From positions 124,001-188,000 of the forward strand of contig NZ_JAJNOD010000001.1 in the NCBI RefSeq assembly GCF_021044885.1: 64,000 bases of DNA, written 5' to 3'. Below, piece by piece: positions 44,004 through 53,211 of this stretch (position 1 is the first letter of the stretch; every line of letters begins with the position of its first letter). This stretch comes from Microbacterium nymphoidis (GTDB lineage: Bacteria > Actinomycetota > Actinomycetes > Actinomycetales > Microbacteriaceae). Under the pieces are notes generated by a model that searched no databases, was not told the origin of the DNA, and was given only the letters and a program-made list of their open reading frames with translations. The position numbers and the translations under genes were made by a program.

Positions 44004-44933
44004 ATGGTCGGTTACATCATCAAACGCTTCCTGCAGGTGATCCCCGTGTTCTTCGGGGCAACCCTGCTCATCTACTTCATGGTCTTCGCCATGCCGGGCG
44101 ACCCGATCGCGGCCCTCTTCGGCCAGCGCGTGCCCAACCCGGCCCAGCTGGCGGAGATCCGGGCGCGGTACCACCTGGACGACCCGTTCATCGTGCAGTA
44201 CTGGTACTACGTCACCGGTGTGTTCACCGGGAACCTGGGAAAGACCTACTCCGGTCAGGACGTCGCCGTCGTGCTGGGCCGGACCCTTCCGGTCACCGCC
44301 CGCCTCGCGGTCCTGGCGATCGGACTGGAGTTCCTTCTCGCCGTCATCATCGGTACGATCTCGGCACTCACCAAGGGCAAGTTCCTCGACATCTCCTCTC
44401 TGGTGATCAGCCTGCTGTTCCTGGCCATGCCGATCTTCGTGATCGCGTTCCTGGCGCAGTACTTCCTGGCGATCCAGTGGGGCTGGTTCAAACCCACCGT
44501 TCCGCAAGAGGCGGGCTGGGGTGATCTCTGGTTGCCAGCCATCGTGCTGGGCGTCAGCATGTACGCCACCAGCATGCGCCTGATGCGCGGCTCGGTGATC
44601 GACACCCTCAACCAGGACTGGGTGCGTACGGCATACAGCAAGGGACTCTCGCGCTCGCGCGTGCTCCCCGTGCACGTGCTCCGCAACTCGCTGATTCCCG
44701 TGGTGACCAACTCGGCCACCAACTTCGGTGTGCTCCTGGTGGGCGCGACCGTGACCGAGGGAATCTTCAACGTCCCCGGTGTGGGAAACCAGCTCTTCAA
44801 GGCAGTGCAGCTGCAGGAGGGGACGACGATCGTCTCCTTCGTGACCGTGTTCGTGATCCTGTATGTGCTCGTGAACCTGGTCGTGGACCTGCTGTACGTC
44901 GTGCTCGACCCAAGGATCCGTTATGCCAAGTGA
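44004..44933 (+). CDS. Oligopeptide ABC transporter permease, DppB/OppB type
   Basis: A 309-residue membrane permease with six spans. N-terminus VGYIIKRFLQVIPVFFGATL is typical of DppB, followed by the MPGDPIAALFGQR loop. The EAA coupling motif reads DWVRTAYSKGLSRSRVLPVHVLRNSLIP. The last spans end VLDPRIRYAK. ATG 44004 is chosen because GGAGGGAG precedes it; an ATG at 43974 would add ten residues and lose the SD. The next gene overlaps its 3' end by 11 bp. Confidence 0.94.
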   Translation: MVGYIIKRFLQVIPVFFGATLLIYFMVFAMPGDPIAALFGQRVPNPAQLAEIRARYHLDDPFIVQYWYYVTGVFTGNLGKTYSGQDVAVVLGRTLPVTARLAVLAIGLEFLLAVIIGTISALTKGKFLDISSLVISLLFLAMPIFVIAFLAQYFLAIQWGWFKPTVPQEAGWGDLWLPAIVLGVSMYATSMRLMRGSVIDTLNQDWVRTAYSKGLSRSRVLPVHVLRNSLIPVVTNSATNFGVLLVGATVTEGIFNVPGVGNQLFKAVQLQEGTTIVSFVTVFVILYVLVNLVVDLLYVVLDPRIRYAK

Positions 44934-45957
44934 TGAGATGACGCCTCCGGAGGCGTCGATGAACCTCCGGGACATGACCTCGATGGACCCGTCGCAGGTG
45001 CCCACCGAAGTCGCGCCGGTCACACGCGGCGCAGATCACTACGTCGCCGAGGTCCTGACGGACACCATCTCGGTGGACGAGGTCCGTGTCGGCGAGAAGC
45101 GCTCCAACCTCTGGCTGGACGCCTGGCGGGACCTGCGTCGTCGCCCGCTGTTCTGGCTCTCTCTGCTCGTGGTGCTGGTCATCCTGCTCATGGCGCTGTT
45201 CCCCAGCATGTTCACCAGCATCGCGCCCAACAACGGGTGCGAGCTCAGCAACAGCAATAAGGGGCCGACGGGCGAGCACTGGCTCGGCTTCACGCGTCAG
45301 GGCTGCGACATCTGGGCGCGCATCGTCTTCGGTGCGCAGACCTCGCTGTCCGTCGGTCTGCTGGCCACCCTCATCGGATCGGTGATCGGTCTGATCTTCG
45401 GTGCCTTCGCGGGCTTCTACGGCGGGTGGCTGGACTCCATCCTCTCGCGCGTGGGCGACATCTTCTTCGCCATCCCGTACATCCTCGCGGCGATCGTCGT
45501 GATGAGCGTGCTCTCGCAGTACCGCAACCCGTTCATCATGGCGCTGGCCATCGGTGGGTTCGCCTGGGCGAGCACGGCGCGTGTGGTGCGAGCGGAGGTC
45601 ATCCGCGTTCGTCAGCTGGACTACGTGATGGCCTCGACGGCGCTCGGCATGTCCCGGTTCCGCACGATGCTCTCGCACGTGATCCCGAACGCGATCGCTC
45701 CGCTGATCGTGGTGACCACGATCAGCCTGGCCAGCGCCATCGTGGCCGAGGCCACGCTGTCGTTCCTGGGCCTCGGGCTCGGATCGGAGACCATGAGCTG
45801 GGGCCTGGACATCAGCCAGGCTCAGGCGAGTATCAAGGTGGCGCCGATGGCGCTGATCTACCCGTCCATCGCGCTGACGGTGACGGTGCTCGCATTCATC
45901 ATGCTCGGTGAGCTGATCCGCGATGCCCTCGACCCGAGGGCGAGGGCCCAGCGATGA
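44923..45957 (+). CDS. Oligopeptide ABC transporter permease, DppC/OppC type
   Basis: A 344-residue permease with a cytoplasmic N-terminal extension of about 70 residues, then RRRPLFWLSLLVVLVILLMA. The loop contains EHWLGFTRQGCDIWARIVFGAQ and the EAA motif reads LDYVMASTALGMSRFRTMLSHVIPN. The end is LGELIRDALDPRARAQR. It pairs with the upstream DppB-like protein. Starts at ATG 44923 inside the previous gene; later in-frame ATGs also exist. Its stop overlaps the ATPase gene (ATGA). Confidence 0.93.
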   Translation: MPSDEMTPPEASMNLRDMTSMDPSQVPTEVAPVTRGADHYVAEVLTDTISVDEVRVGEKRSNLWLDAWRDLRRRPLFWLSLLVVLVILLMALFPSMFTSIAPNNGCELSNSNKGPTGEHWLGFTRQGCDIWARIVFGAQTSLSVGLLATLIGSVIGLIFGAFAGFYGGWLDSILSRVGDIFFAIPYILAAIVVMSVLSQYRNPFIMALAIGGFAWASTARVVRAEVIRVRQLDYVMASTALGMSRFRTMLSHVIPNAIAPLIVVTTISLASAIVAEATLSFLGLGLGSETMSWGLDISQAQASIKVAPMALIYPSIALTVTVLAFIMLGELIRDALDPRARAQR

Positions 45958-47645
45958 CCGCGACGGAAGGAATCGGCTCGGTGAGCAACACCCCGCTGCT
46001 GTCGGTGCGTGATCTGAAGATCACGTTCGGAACGAAGAAGGCCACCCGCGAGGTCGTTCACGGCGTCAGCTTCGACATCTTCCCCGGCGAAACCGTCGCC
46101 ATCGTGGGAGAGTCGGGCTCGGGCAAGTCGACGACCGCCTCGGCGATCATCAATCTGCTGCCCGGCACCGGCCGGGTCACCGGCGGGTCCATCTCGCTGG
46201 ACGGACGGGAGCTCACCACGCTCACCCGCCCGCAGATGGAGTCGCTGCGCGGACGGGAGATCGGATACGTCCCGCAGGACCCGATGTCCAATCTCAACCC
46301 GGTGTGGAGCATCGGCTTCCAGGTGGCCGAGGCCGTCCGGGCCAACAGCGACGGCCGGTTGAGCCGCGCGCAGGTGAAGGCACGCACGATCGAGGTGCTG
46401 AAGCAGGCCGGCCTCGCCGACGCGGAGCGTCGCCTGGGGCAGTTCCCGCATCAGTTCTCCGGCGGTATGCGCCAGCGTGCGCTGATCGGAATCGGCCTCG
46501 CTGCTGACCCGCGCCTGCTCATCGCCGACGAGCCGACGTCCGCGCTCGATGTGACGGTGCAGCGTGTGATCCTCGATCACATGGCGTCCCTCACGCGTGA
46601 GAAGGGCACCTCCGTGCTTCTGATCACGCACGATCTGGGTCTGGCCGCGGAGCGTGCCGAGAAGATCATCGTGATGAACCAGGGCAGCATCGTGGAGTCG
46701 GGGCCGAGCCGCGAGATCCTCCAGCACCCGCGTCACCCGTACACCCAGCGTCTCGTCGCGGCCGCGCCTTCGCTGGCGTCCAAGCGGATCGAGATCGCGG
46801 TGCGCGAGTCGGGTGAGGAGCCCCGCCCCGTCACGGGCATGTTCGACACCCCCACGGTGCGCGTGGAGGGCCTGACGAAGGACTACCGCATTCGTCAGGG
46901 CGCGTTCGGCAGCGTGCCGTTCCGTGCCGTCGACAACGTCTCCTTCGGCATTCCGCGAGGAAAGACGCTGGCGCTGGTGGGCGAGTCCGGTTCGGGCAAG
47001 TCGACCGTCGCGAAGATGGTGCTGAAGCTGGAGGATCCCACCGCCGGCGTCATCGAGGTCGACGGCAAGGACGTCTCCAAGCTGGATCGTGCCGGCACAC
47101 TGGCGCTGCGGCGACGCATGCAGCCCGTGTTCCAGGACCCGTACAGCTCGCTGGATCCGCTTCGCAGCATCGGATCGCTGATCGAGGAGCCGATGCGCAT
47201 CCACCACGTGGGTACGTCGGCGGAGCGTGACGCACGCGTGCGTGAGCTTCTCGACCAGGTCGCGCTGCCGCAGCGGCTGGCCGAGCGCTATCCGAACGAG
47301 CTGTCCGGCGGTCAGCGTCAGCGCGTGGCCATCGCTCGCGCGCTCGCTCTGAAGCCCGACATCGTCGTGCTGGACGAGGCGGTCTCCGCGCTCGACGTGC
47401 TGGTGCAGGACCAGATCCTGCAGCTGCTCGCTCAGCTACAGGACGAGCTGGGTCTGACCTATCTCTTCATCACACACGACCTGGCCGTGGTGCGCGTCGC
47501 CGCCGACCTCGTCTGCGTGATGGAGAAGGGCGTGGCCGTGGAGCAGGGGACGGTGGACGAGATCTTCGCCAACCCGCAGCAGGAGTACACGCAGCGTCTC
47601 CTGGCCGCGATCCCCGGCGCCGACATCGAGCTCGGCATCAGCTGA
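45954..47645 (+). CDS. Fused double ATPase of the oligopeptide ABC transporter (DppDF type)
   Basis: A 563-residue protein with two nucleotide-binding domains. Domain 1: Walker A GESGSGKST near residue 54, signature FSGGMRQRA, Walker B LLIADEPTSALD. Domain 2: Walker A GESGSGKST near 344, signature LSGGQRQRVA, Walker B IVVLDEAVSALD. It energises the two preceding permeases, doing the work of separate DppD and DppF. ATGA overlap couples it to the permease gene. A hairpin follows. Confidence 0.95.
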   Translation: MTATEGIGSVSNTPLLSVRDLKITFGTKKATREVVHGVSFDIFPGETVAIVGESGSGKSTTASAIINLLPGTGRVTGGSISLDGRELTTLTRPQMESLRGREIGYVPQDPMSNLNPVWSIGFQVAEAVRANSDGRLSRAQVKARTIEVLKQAGLADAERRLGQFPHQFSGGMRQRALIGIGLAADPRLLIADEPTSALDVTVQRVILDHMASLTREKGTSVLLITHDLGLAAERAEKIIVMNQGSIVESGPSREILQHPRHPYTQRLVAAAPSLASKRIEIAVRESGEEPRPVTGMFDTPTVRVEGLTKDYRIRQGAFGSVPFRAVDNVSFGIPRGKTLALVGESGSGKSTVAKMVLKLEDPTAGVIEVDGKDVSKLDRAGTLALRRRMQPVFQDPYSSLDPLRSIGSLIEEPMRIHHVGTSAERDARVRELLDQVALPQRLAERYPNELSGGQRQRVAIARALALKPDIVVLDEAVSALDVLVQDQILQLLAQLQDELGLTYLFITHDLAVVRVAADLVCVMEKGVAVEQGTVDEIFANPQQEYTQRLLAAIPGADIELGIS

Positions 47646-47656
47646 CTCGTACGCAC

Positions 47657-47690
47657 CGAAGGGCGTCCCGCGCGAGCGGGGCGCCCTTCG
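47657..47690 (+). terminator. Terminator of the first oligopeptide ABC operon
   Basis: CGAAGGGCG (47657-47665) pairs with CGCCCTTCG (47682-47690), and the interior CCCGC/GCGGG extends the stem. It starts 12 nt after the ATPase stop. Confidence 0.85.
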
Positions 47691-47732
47691 TCGTCTCGGA
47701 GGTCTCGCACCCGCGACCGGTAATCTGCTGAG

Positions 47733-48287
47733 GTGAACACAGCACGCCCGAATCGTCATGTCATGCGCTCGATGTCCGGCTACATCGCCACCGCGATCGC
47801 CGCCGCCCTCGGTCTCTTCCTGCTCGGCGACGCCGTGCTGCGTGCCGGATGGGCGCAGACGATGCTCTGGGCACCGTGGGTGTTGCTGGTGGTCTGGGCG
47901 GTGTACGTCGGAATGGCCGCATCCACCATCGCCACGGACGACGACGCGGTCGACGTGCAGAACCTGCTGCGCCGTCACCACATTCCGTGGGGGAGTGTCA
48001 CCGACATCGATCTGCGTTACCAGCTCGTGCTTCAGCTGCGTGACGACAAGCCGGTGACCTGCATGGGCGGCCCCGCCCTCGCGCGTCGCGGCCAGCAGGT
48101 GACGAAGCTCGGTCAGAGCCGCGCGGACGCTGCCGAGGCCACGCTGCAGGGTCTCCGCGGCCGCTGGAGCGCATCGCGCCACCGCGCCGAGGCGCAGGGC
48201 GCCGTGACGCACACGTGGGACTGGTTCCTGGTCGGAAGCTTCGTGGTCCTCGTCGTGTGGGCACTCGTCGCGCTCATGGCTGGCTGA
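47733..48287 (+). CDS. PH-domain membrane protein
   Basis: A 184-residue protein with two N-terminal spans (IATAIAAALGLFLLGDAVL; APWVLLVVWAVYVGMA), a bacterial PH-like domain (DDAVDVQNLLRRHHIPWGSVTDIDLRY, then LVLQLRDDKPVTCMGGPAL) and a third span at the C-terminus. The PH_6/bPH type domain is the reason for the name. TAATCT (47721-47726) ends 6 nt before GTG 47733, marking a leaderless promoter. It stands alone between two convergent transporter operons. Confidence 0.82.
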   Translation: MNTARPNRHVMRSMSGYIATAIAAALGLFLLGDAVLRAGWAQTMLWAPWVLLVVWAVYVGMAASTIATDDDAVDVQNLLRRHHIPWGSVTDIDLRYQLVLQLRDDKPVTCMGGPALARRGQQVTKLGQSRADAAEATLQGLRGRWSASRHRAEAQGAVTHTWDWFLVGSFVVLVVWALVALMAG

Positions 48288-48306
48288 GCGTTCCGCAACA
48301 CAATCA

Positions 48307-48340
48307 CACGGGCCCGGGAGCAGATGCTCCCGGGCCCGTG
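48307..48340. terminator. Bidirectional terminator between the PH-domain gene and the second oligopeptide ABC operon
   Basis: Perfect 16-bp inverted repeat CACGGGCCCGGGAGCA (48307-48322) and TGCTCCCGGGCCCGTG (48325-48340), closing on a 2-nt tip (effectively a tetraloop or larger). Confidence 0.85.
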
Positions 48341-48373
48341 CTGTATCAGCGCAGTGTGATCACCGTGGGGTGA

Positions 48374-50080
48374 TTACTTCTGCCATCCGATGTCCTGCAC
48401 CTTGCCGACGTAGAACTGGCCGGCGCCGTAGTTGGCGAGGCCCTTCTTCATGGCGACCATGGTGGGACCGTTGTACAGCGGCATGATGCCGGCGGTCTCC
48501 TTGAAGATCTCGGCCTCGAGCTTGTTACCGGCCTTGATCTGCTCGTCGGGGTCTGCGATCGCGCCGACCTCCTTGACCTTCTCGTCGATCTCCGGGGTGC
48601 CGGTGCCCGACAGGTTCAGCTGGCTGTCCGAGCAGTAGACCTGGCAGAAGTCGCCGAAGCCGTACGGGTTGGAGGAGCTGAAGCCCATGAGGAACATGCC
48701 GAACTCACGGTTGGTGTAGACGTCCGAGAAGTCCGAGGAGGGGCGGTTGTTGATCGCCGCGTCCACGCCGATCTCCTTGAGCATCGAGTTGATGGCCTTG
48801 GCCTGCGATGCGGAGATCTCGTTGTCGCCGAGGGTGGTGAAGACGAACGACAGCTTCTTGCCGTCCTTCTCGCGGATGCCGTCCGAACCGGCCTTCCAGC
48901 CGGCGTCGTCCAGGATCTTGGCCGCGGCTTCCTTGTCGTAGTCCAGACCCGACTCAGCGAAGTTGTCGCTGTAGCCCGGCTGGAAGGAGTACTGCGCGAA
49001 CGAGCCGGGGAGCGGCTCGGTGTAGTCCATGCCCTGGAAGCGGATCTTGGCGATGACCGAACGGTCGATGCCCTTCATGATCGCCGTACGGACCTCGAGG
49101 TCACCGAGCACCGGGTCAGCGGAGTTCAGCATCATCAGCGAGTTGGACGGGGTGCCCGCCTCGCGGATCTCGATGCCGTCCATGTCCTTGACCTGCGCGA
49201 GGCGGTCCTTGTTGCCCACACCGGCAGCGTCCAGCTCGCCGTTCTTGAAGGCGTTGATCTCGGCGCTGTCCTCAAGTGCGCGGTAGGTGCGCGAGTCGAG
49301 CAGACCCTTGTCGCCCCACCAGGCGTCGTTGCGCTTGAAGGAGATGGTGCCGTTGTTCTTGTCGTACTTGTCGACCGTGTACGGACCGGCGCCCCACTCG
49401 GGGTGCGGGTTCTCGATGTACGCCGTGTTGAACGTCTCGGCGTCCTTGGCGGCCTCGGGGTTGATGATGTTCTCGAAGAGAGCGTTCACCCAGGCGTAGA
49501 TGCCGTTGTAGGTGACGACGGCCTGACGCTCGTCGGCGCCCATCGTGACCGAGGTGATCTTGCTGTAGCCGTCGGTGTTGCTGGAGACGAAGTTCTCGTC
49601 GGAGCCGTTGTTGGCCTTCCAGGTGGCCTCGAAGGACTTCCAGTCGATCGGCGTGCCGTCGTTGTACTGGGCCTTCGGGTTGATCGTGTACGTAACGACC
49701 GTGTTTCCGTCCTTCACCTCGGACTTGACGTCCGTGAGGAAGTCGGTGTTGAAGTGGTAGGTGCCGTCGGCGTCGTACAGGGCCAGCTGCGGGTTGTACC
49801 AGCGCCAGAAGTCGAGCGTGTACTTCGTTCCATCGCCGTGGAAGGTGTTGAACTGCGCCGAGATCTCGACGGTTCCCGTGGTCAGGGAGCCGCCCTCCTT
49901 GATGTTGTCGCGCGGCTGCAGGTTGAGACCCTCGAGCGCGGAGCTGGTGCTTCCGTCGCTGGGCTTCTCAGATGCGTTGCCGCCACCATCGTTGGAGCTG
50001 CCGCAACCGGACAGCATCAGTGCTCCGGCAACGATTGCAGCGGCTGCGACGACGTAGCGCCGCTTGGTTGCAATGGACAT
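48374..50080 (-). CDS. ABC transporter family substrate-binding lipoprotein (second system)
   Basis: A 568-residue SBP_bac_5 lipoprotein. ATG 50080 has AGGAGG at 7 nt. The signal peptide ends in lipobox LMLSGC. The mature protein begins with a Gly/Ser linker. It is distant from the binding protein of the first system and resembles the LpqW-like 'ABC transporter family' branch (FWRWYNPQLALYDADG, EWGAGPYTVDKYDKNNGTI, FGMFLMGFSSSNPYGFGDF). Last gene of an operon whose permeases and ATPase lie upstream. The 87-bp gap before it contains a weak stem (ACGAG/CTCGT), perhaps adjusting its expression. Confidence 0.9.
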   Translation of the reverse strand: MSIATKRRYVVAAAAIVAGALMLSGCGSSNDGGGNASEKPSDGSTSSALEGLNLQPRDNIKEGGSLTTGTVEISAQFNTFHGDGTKYTLDFWRWYNPQLALYDADGTYHFNTDFLTDVKSEVKDGNTVVTYTINPKAQYNDGTPIDWKSFEATWKANNGSDENFVSSNTDGYSKITSVTMGADERQAVVTYNGIYAWVNALFENIINPEAAKDAETFNTAYIENPHPEWGAGPYTVDKYDKNNGTISFKRNDAWWGDKGLLDSRTYRALEDSAEINAFKNGELDAAGVGNKDRLAQVKDMDGIEIREAGTPSNSLMMLNSADPVLGDLEVRTAIMKGIDRSVIAKIRFQGMDYTEPLPGSFAQYSFQPGYSDNFAESGLDYDKEAAAKILDDAGWKAGSDGIREKDGKKLSFVFTTLGDNEISASQAKAINSMLKEIGVDAAINNRPSSDFSDVYTNREFGMFLMGFSSSNPYGFGDFCQVYCSDSQLNLSGTGTPEIDEKVKEVGAIADPDEQIKAGNKLEAEIFKETAGIMPLYNGPTMVAMKKGLANYGAGQFYVGKVQDIGWQK

Positions 50081-50167
50081 GTGTGAACCTCCTTGGCCAC
50101 GGGTTCGCGGCCGGGACTGTGTGTTTTTCACGAGAGATACCTCGTTCTCTTCACCCGGAAACGGGGG

Positions 50168-52231
50168 TCAGGCGACCTCCGCTGTGGTGGATGAGGAGCT
50201 GAAGTGACAAGCATCGCTGTGATCGGGTCCGTGCAGCAAGAGCGCGGGGGGCACGGTTTCACAACGGTTTCTATCGGATTCGCTTGTCAGGCTTTGGTAG
50301 AGCGGGCACCGGGTGACGAACGGGCAGCCGGCGGGGCGATCGGCCGGGCTCGGCAGGTCGCCGGTGAGCACGATGCGATCGCGACTGCGCTCGACAACGG
50401 GGTCGGGAACGGGGATGGCGGACAGCAGCGCCTGCGTGTAGGGGTGGCGCGGGTTCTCGAACAGCGCGTCCACGTCGCCGAACTCGACGAAGCGTCCGAG
50501 GTACATCACACCCACGCGGTCGGCGATGTGACGGACGACAGAGAGGTCGTGAGCCACGAACAGGTACGACAGGTTCAGCTTGGCCTTGAGCTCCTCCAGC
50601 AGGTTGATTACACCCGCCTGAATGGAGACGTCGAGCGCGGAGACCGGCTCGTCCAGGACGACGAGGCGCGGATTCGTGGCCAGCGCACGCGCAATGCCGA
50701 TGCGCTGGCGCTGACCGCCCGAGAAGGCGGACGCGAACCGCTCGATGTGGGCCTGGTTCAGCCCGACCAGGTCCATCAGCTCGGTGACGCGCTCCTGGAC
50801 GTCGCCCTCATAGCCCATGGAGCGCAGCGGCTCGGCGAGGATGTCGCCCACCGTCATGCGCGGGTCCAGCGCGCCCATCGGGTCCTGGAAGACGATCTGG
50901 GCGTTGCGGCGCAGCTGACGCTCGGCGTGGCCGCCACGCACGGTGGAGACATCCGTGCCGGCGAGCACGACGGTGCCCGACTGCGGCTTCATGTCCATGA
51001 TCTCCAGCAGCGTGGTGGACTTGCCGGATCCGGACTCGCCGACGATCGCCAGGGTCTCACCCTCGCGGATGTCGAAGCTGACGCCGTCGACGGCGTGGAC
51101 GGTTCCGACGCGGCGCTTGACGAGGGCACCCTTCGTCATCGGGAACTCGCGGCTGAGGTCGGTCACCTCGAGCACGACCTCGCGCTCCTCCCGGGGGACA
51201 CGCTGCAGCGGCGCTTCCGGGATCTCAGGGACCGGGTACACGTCGCCCTGGGCGGTGCGGTCGAGGCGGATGCAGGCCGCGCGGTGATCGGGGTCACCGT
51301 CCACGGCGACGAGCGGGGGCTCCGTCGTGCGGCACGCCTCGGTGGCGATGGGGCACCGGGCGGCGAACGGGCACGCGTCGGGGAGGTTGATGAGGATCGG
51401 CGGGTTGCCCGGGATCGGGACGAGCGGCGCCTTGGCTCGCTGGTCCACGCGCGGGATGGCCGCCAGCAGGCCGATCGAGTACGGCATGCGGGTGTTCTGG
51501 AACAGCTCGTCGACGGGTGCCTGCTCCACCGGCTTGCCGGCGTACATCACCAGCACGTCGTCCGCGCTGTGAGCGACAACACCCATGTCGTGGGTGATCA
51601 GCAGAACACCGGCCCCGGTCTCCTCCTGGGCACGATCGAGGACGTCGAGGATCTGTGCCTGAATGGTGACGTCCAGGGCCGTGGTGGGCTCATCGGCGAT
51701 GATCACACGCGGGTTGTTGGCCATGGCGATGGCAATGACCACACGCTGACGCATGCCGCCGGAGAACTCATGGGGGAATGCGCGCATCCGCTCCTGCGGG
51801 CGCGGGATGCCGACGATGCGAAGCAGCTCCACCGCCCGGTCGAACGCCGCCTTGGCGGAGATCTTCTTGTCATGCGCCTGCAGCGCCTCGATCAGCTGGT
51901 CGCCGATGGTGAACACCGGGGTCAGCGACGAGAGCGGATCCTGGAAGATCATCGAGATGTCCTTGCCGCGCACGCGCGACATCTGGGCATCGCTGAGACC
52001 GAGCAGCTCACGACCCTCGTACTGGATGGAGCCGGTGATGTTGGCCGACTTGCCGTGCAGGCCCATCACCGCCAGCGAGGTGACGGACTTGCCCGAGCCC
52101 GACTCGCCGACGATCGCGAGGGTCTTGCCCGGGTGCAGGTCGAAGGAGACGCCGCGAACGGCGTTGACGACGCCCGCTTCGGAGGGGAAGCTGACGGCCA
52201 GGTCGCGGACGGAGAGCAGCGGAGCGCTCAC
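50168..52231 (-). CDS. Fused double ATPase of the second oligopeptide ABC transporter (DppDF type)
   Basis: A 687-residue protein with two ATPase domains, each followed by the oligopeptide-family C-terminal Cys-rich region. Domain 1 Walker A GESGSGKSV near residue 40, signature FSGGMRQRV, then CPFAARCPIATEAC. Domain 2 Walker A GESGSGKST near 402, signature FSGGQRQRI, Walker B LVVLDEPVSALD, then CPFVTRCPLYQS. These Cys clusters may bind Fe-S and are absent from the ATPase of the first system. The start overlaps the upstream permease gene. Confidence 0.95.
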   Translation of the reverse strand: MSAPLLSVRDLAVSFPSEAGVVNAVRGVSFDLHPGKTLAIVGESGSGKSVTSLAVMGLHGKSANITGSIQYEGRELLGLSDAQMSRVRGKDISMIFQDPLSSLTPVFTIGDQLIEALQAHDKKISAKAAFDRAVELLRIVGIPRPQERMRAFPHEFSGGMRQRVVIAIAMANNPRVIIADEPTTALDVTIQAQILDVLDRAQEETGAGVLLITHDMGVVAHSADDVLVMYAGKPVEQAPVDELFQNTRMPYSIGLLAAIPRVDQRAKAPLVPIPGNPPILINLPDACPFAARCPIATEACRTTEPPLVAVDGDPDHRAACIRLDRTAQGDVYPVPEIPEAPLQRVPREEREVVLEVTDLSREFPMTKGALVKRRVGTVHAVDGVSFDIREGETLAIVGESGSGKSTTLLEIMDMKPQSGTVVLAGTDVSTVRGGHAERQLRRNAQIVFQDPMGALDPRMTVGDILAEPLRSMGYEGDVQERVTELMDLVGLNQAHIERFASAFSGGQRQRIGIARALATNPRLVVLDEPVSALDVSIQAGVINLLEELKAKLNLSYLFVAHDLSVVRHIADRVGVMYLGRFVEFGDVDALFENPRHPYTQALLSAIPVPDPVVERSRDRIVLTGDLPSPADRPAGCPFVTRCPLYQSLTSESDRNRCETVPPALLLHGPDHSDACHFSSSSTTAEVA

Positions 52232-53211
52232 GCGGTTCCTCCAGAGTTCGAGTTGGGATCCAGCGCGTCACGCAGACCGTCGGAGATGAAGGCCATCGAC
52301 ACGGTCAGCAGCGTCAGGATGGCGGCGGGGAAATAGAACAGCCACGGCGCGCTGGTGACCTGGTTCGAGCCGGAGCCGATCAGCGATCCGAGCGAAACGT
52401 CCGGGGACTTCACGCCGAAGCCGATGAAGGAGAGGCCCGTCTCCGCCATGACGGCGCCGACGAGTCCGAGCGTGAACTGGATGATCAGCAGCGAGCCGAT
52501 GTTGGGCACGATGTGGCGGAGCACGATCTTGAAGCCCGACACTCCCATGTACCGTGCCGCGGTGACGTAGTCCTGCTCGCGGACCGACAGGGCGATCGCC
52601 CACACGGTGCGCGCAGTGAAGAACCAGCTGATCGCCGTCATGACGATCGCGATGACCAGCCAGTTGCCGCCGGCCTTGTTGGAGATCATCGCGAGGATGA
52701 GGAAGGTCGGCACGATCATCAGGAAGTGGATGACGAACAGCACGAGGCGCTCGTATGCGCCGCGGAAGTACGCGGCAGACGCACCCAGCACCGCCGCGAT
52801 GACGGTGCTACCGATGGAGACGATGAGGGCGATCATCATCGACTGCTTGAGACCATGCGCGGTCGCGGCGAACATGTCGTTGCCCGCGCTGTTGGTTCCC
52901 CACCAGTGACCGTTCTCGCCGGGGGGAGTGGAGAGACTGAGGAAGTCGGTGTCGAGGAAGTTGAACGGCGCGATCAGCTCACCCAGGGTCGCGAAAAGCA
53001 CGAGCAGAGCGAAGATGATGAGCCCTGCGACGGCGGTCTTGTTGCGCCAGAACCGGCGCACATACAGACGGAGCGTGCCACGCGATTTCCCGCGCGGGGC
53101 GGTGACGACCGCCGCCGTCATCGCATCGGCGCCGCTGACGTCGCGCACGGCCTCGTCGTAGGTGACCTCGGCGTTCACGCGGGCTTCCGTGGGCTGGTCG
53201 GGAATGCTCAT
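52228..53211 (-). CDS. Oligopeptide ABC permease, DppC/OppC type (second system)
   Basis: A 327-residue permease: an N-terminal tail of about 55 residues, the span TAVAGLIIFALLVLFATLGE, a loop GENGHWWGTNSAGNDMFAAT, the EAA-type motif REQDYVTAARYMGVSGFKIV and the ending SDGLRDALDPNSNSGG. ATG 53211 overlaps the dppB-like stop (TGATG) and is preferred over an upstream extension antisense to nothing useful. Its stop overlaps the ATPase start. Confidence 0.93.
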   Translation of the reverse strand: MSIPDQPTEARVNAEVTYDEAVRDVSGADAMTAAVVTAPRGKSRGTLRLYVRRFWRNKTAVAGLIIFALLVLFATLGELIAPFNFLDTDFLSLSTPPGENGHWWGTNSAGNDMFAATAHGLKQSMMIALIVSIGSTVIAAVLGASAAYFRGAYERLVLFVIHFLMIVPTFLILAMISNKAGGNWLVIAIVMTAISWFFTARTVWAIALSVREQDYVTAARYMGVSGFKIVLRHIVPNIGSLLIIQFTLGLVGAVMAETGLSFIGFGVKSPDVSLGSLIGSGSNQVTSAPWLFYFPAAILTLLTVSMAFISDGLRDALDPNSNSGGTA

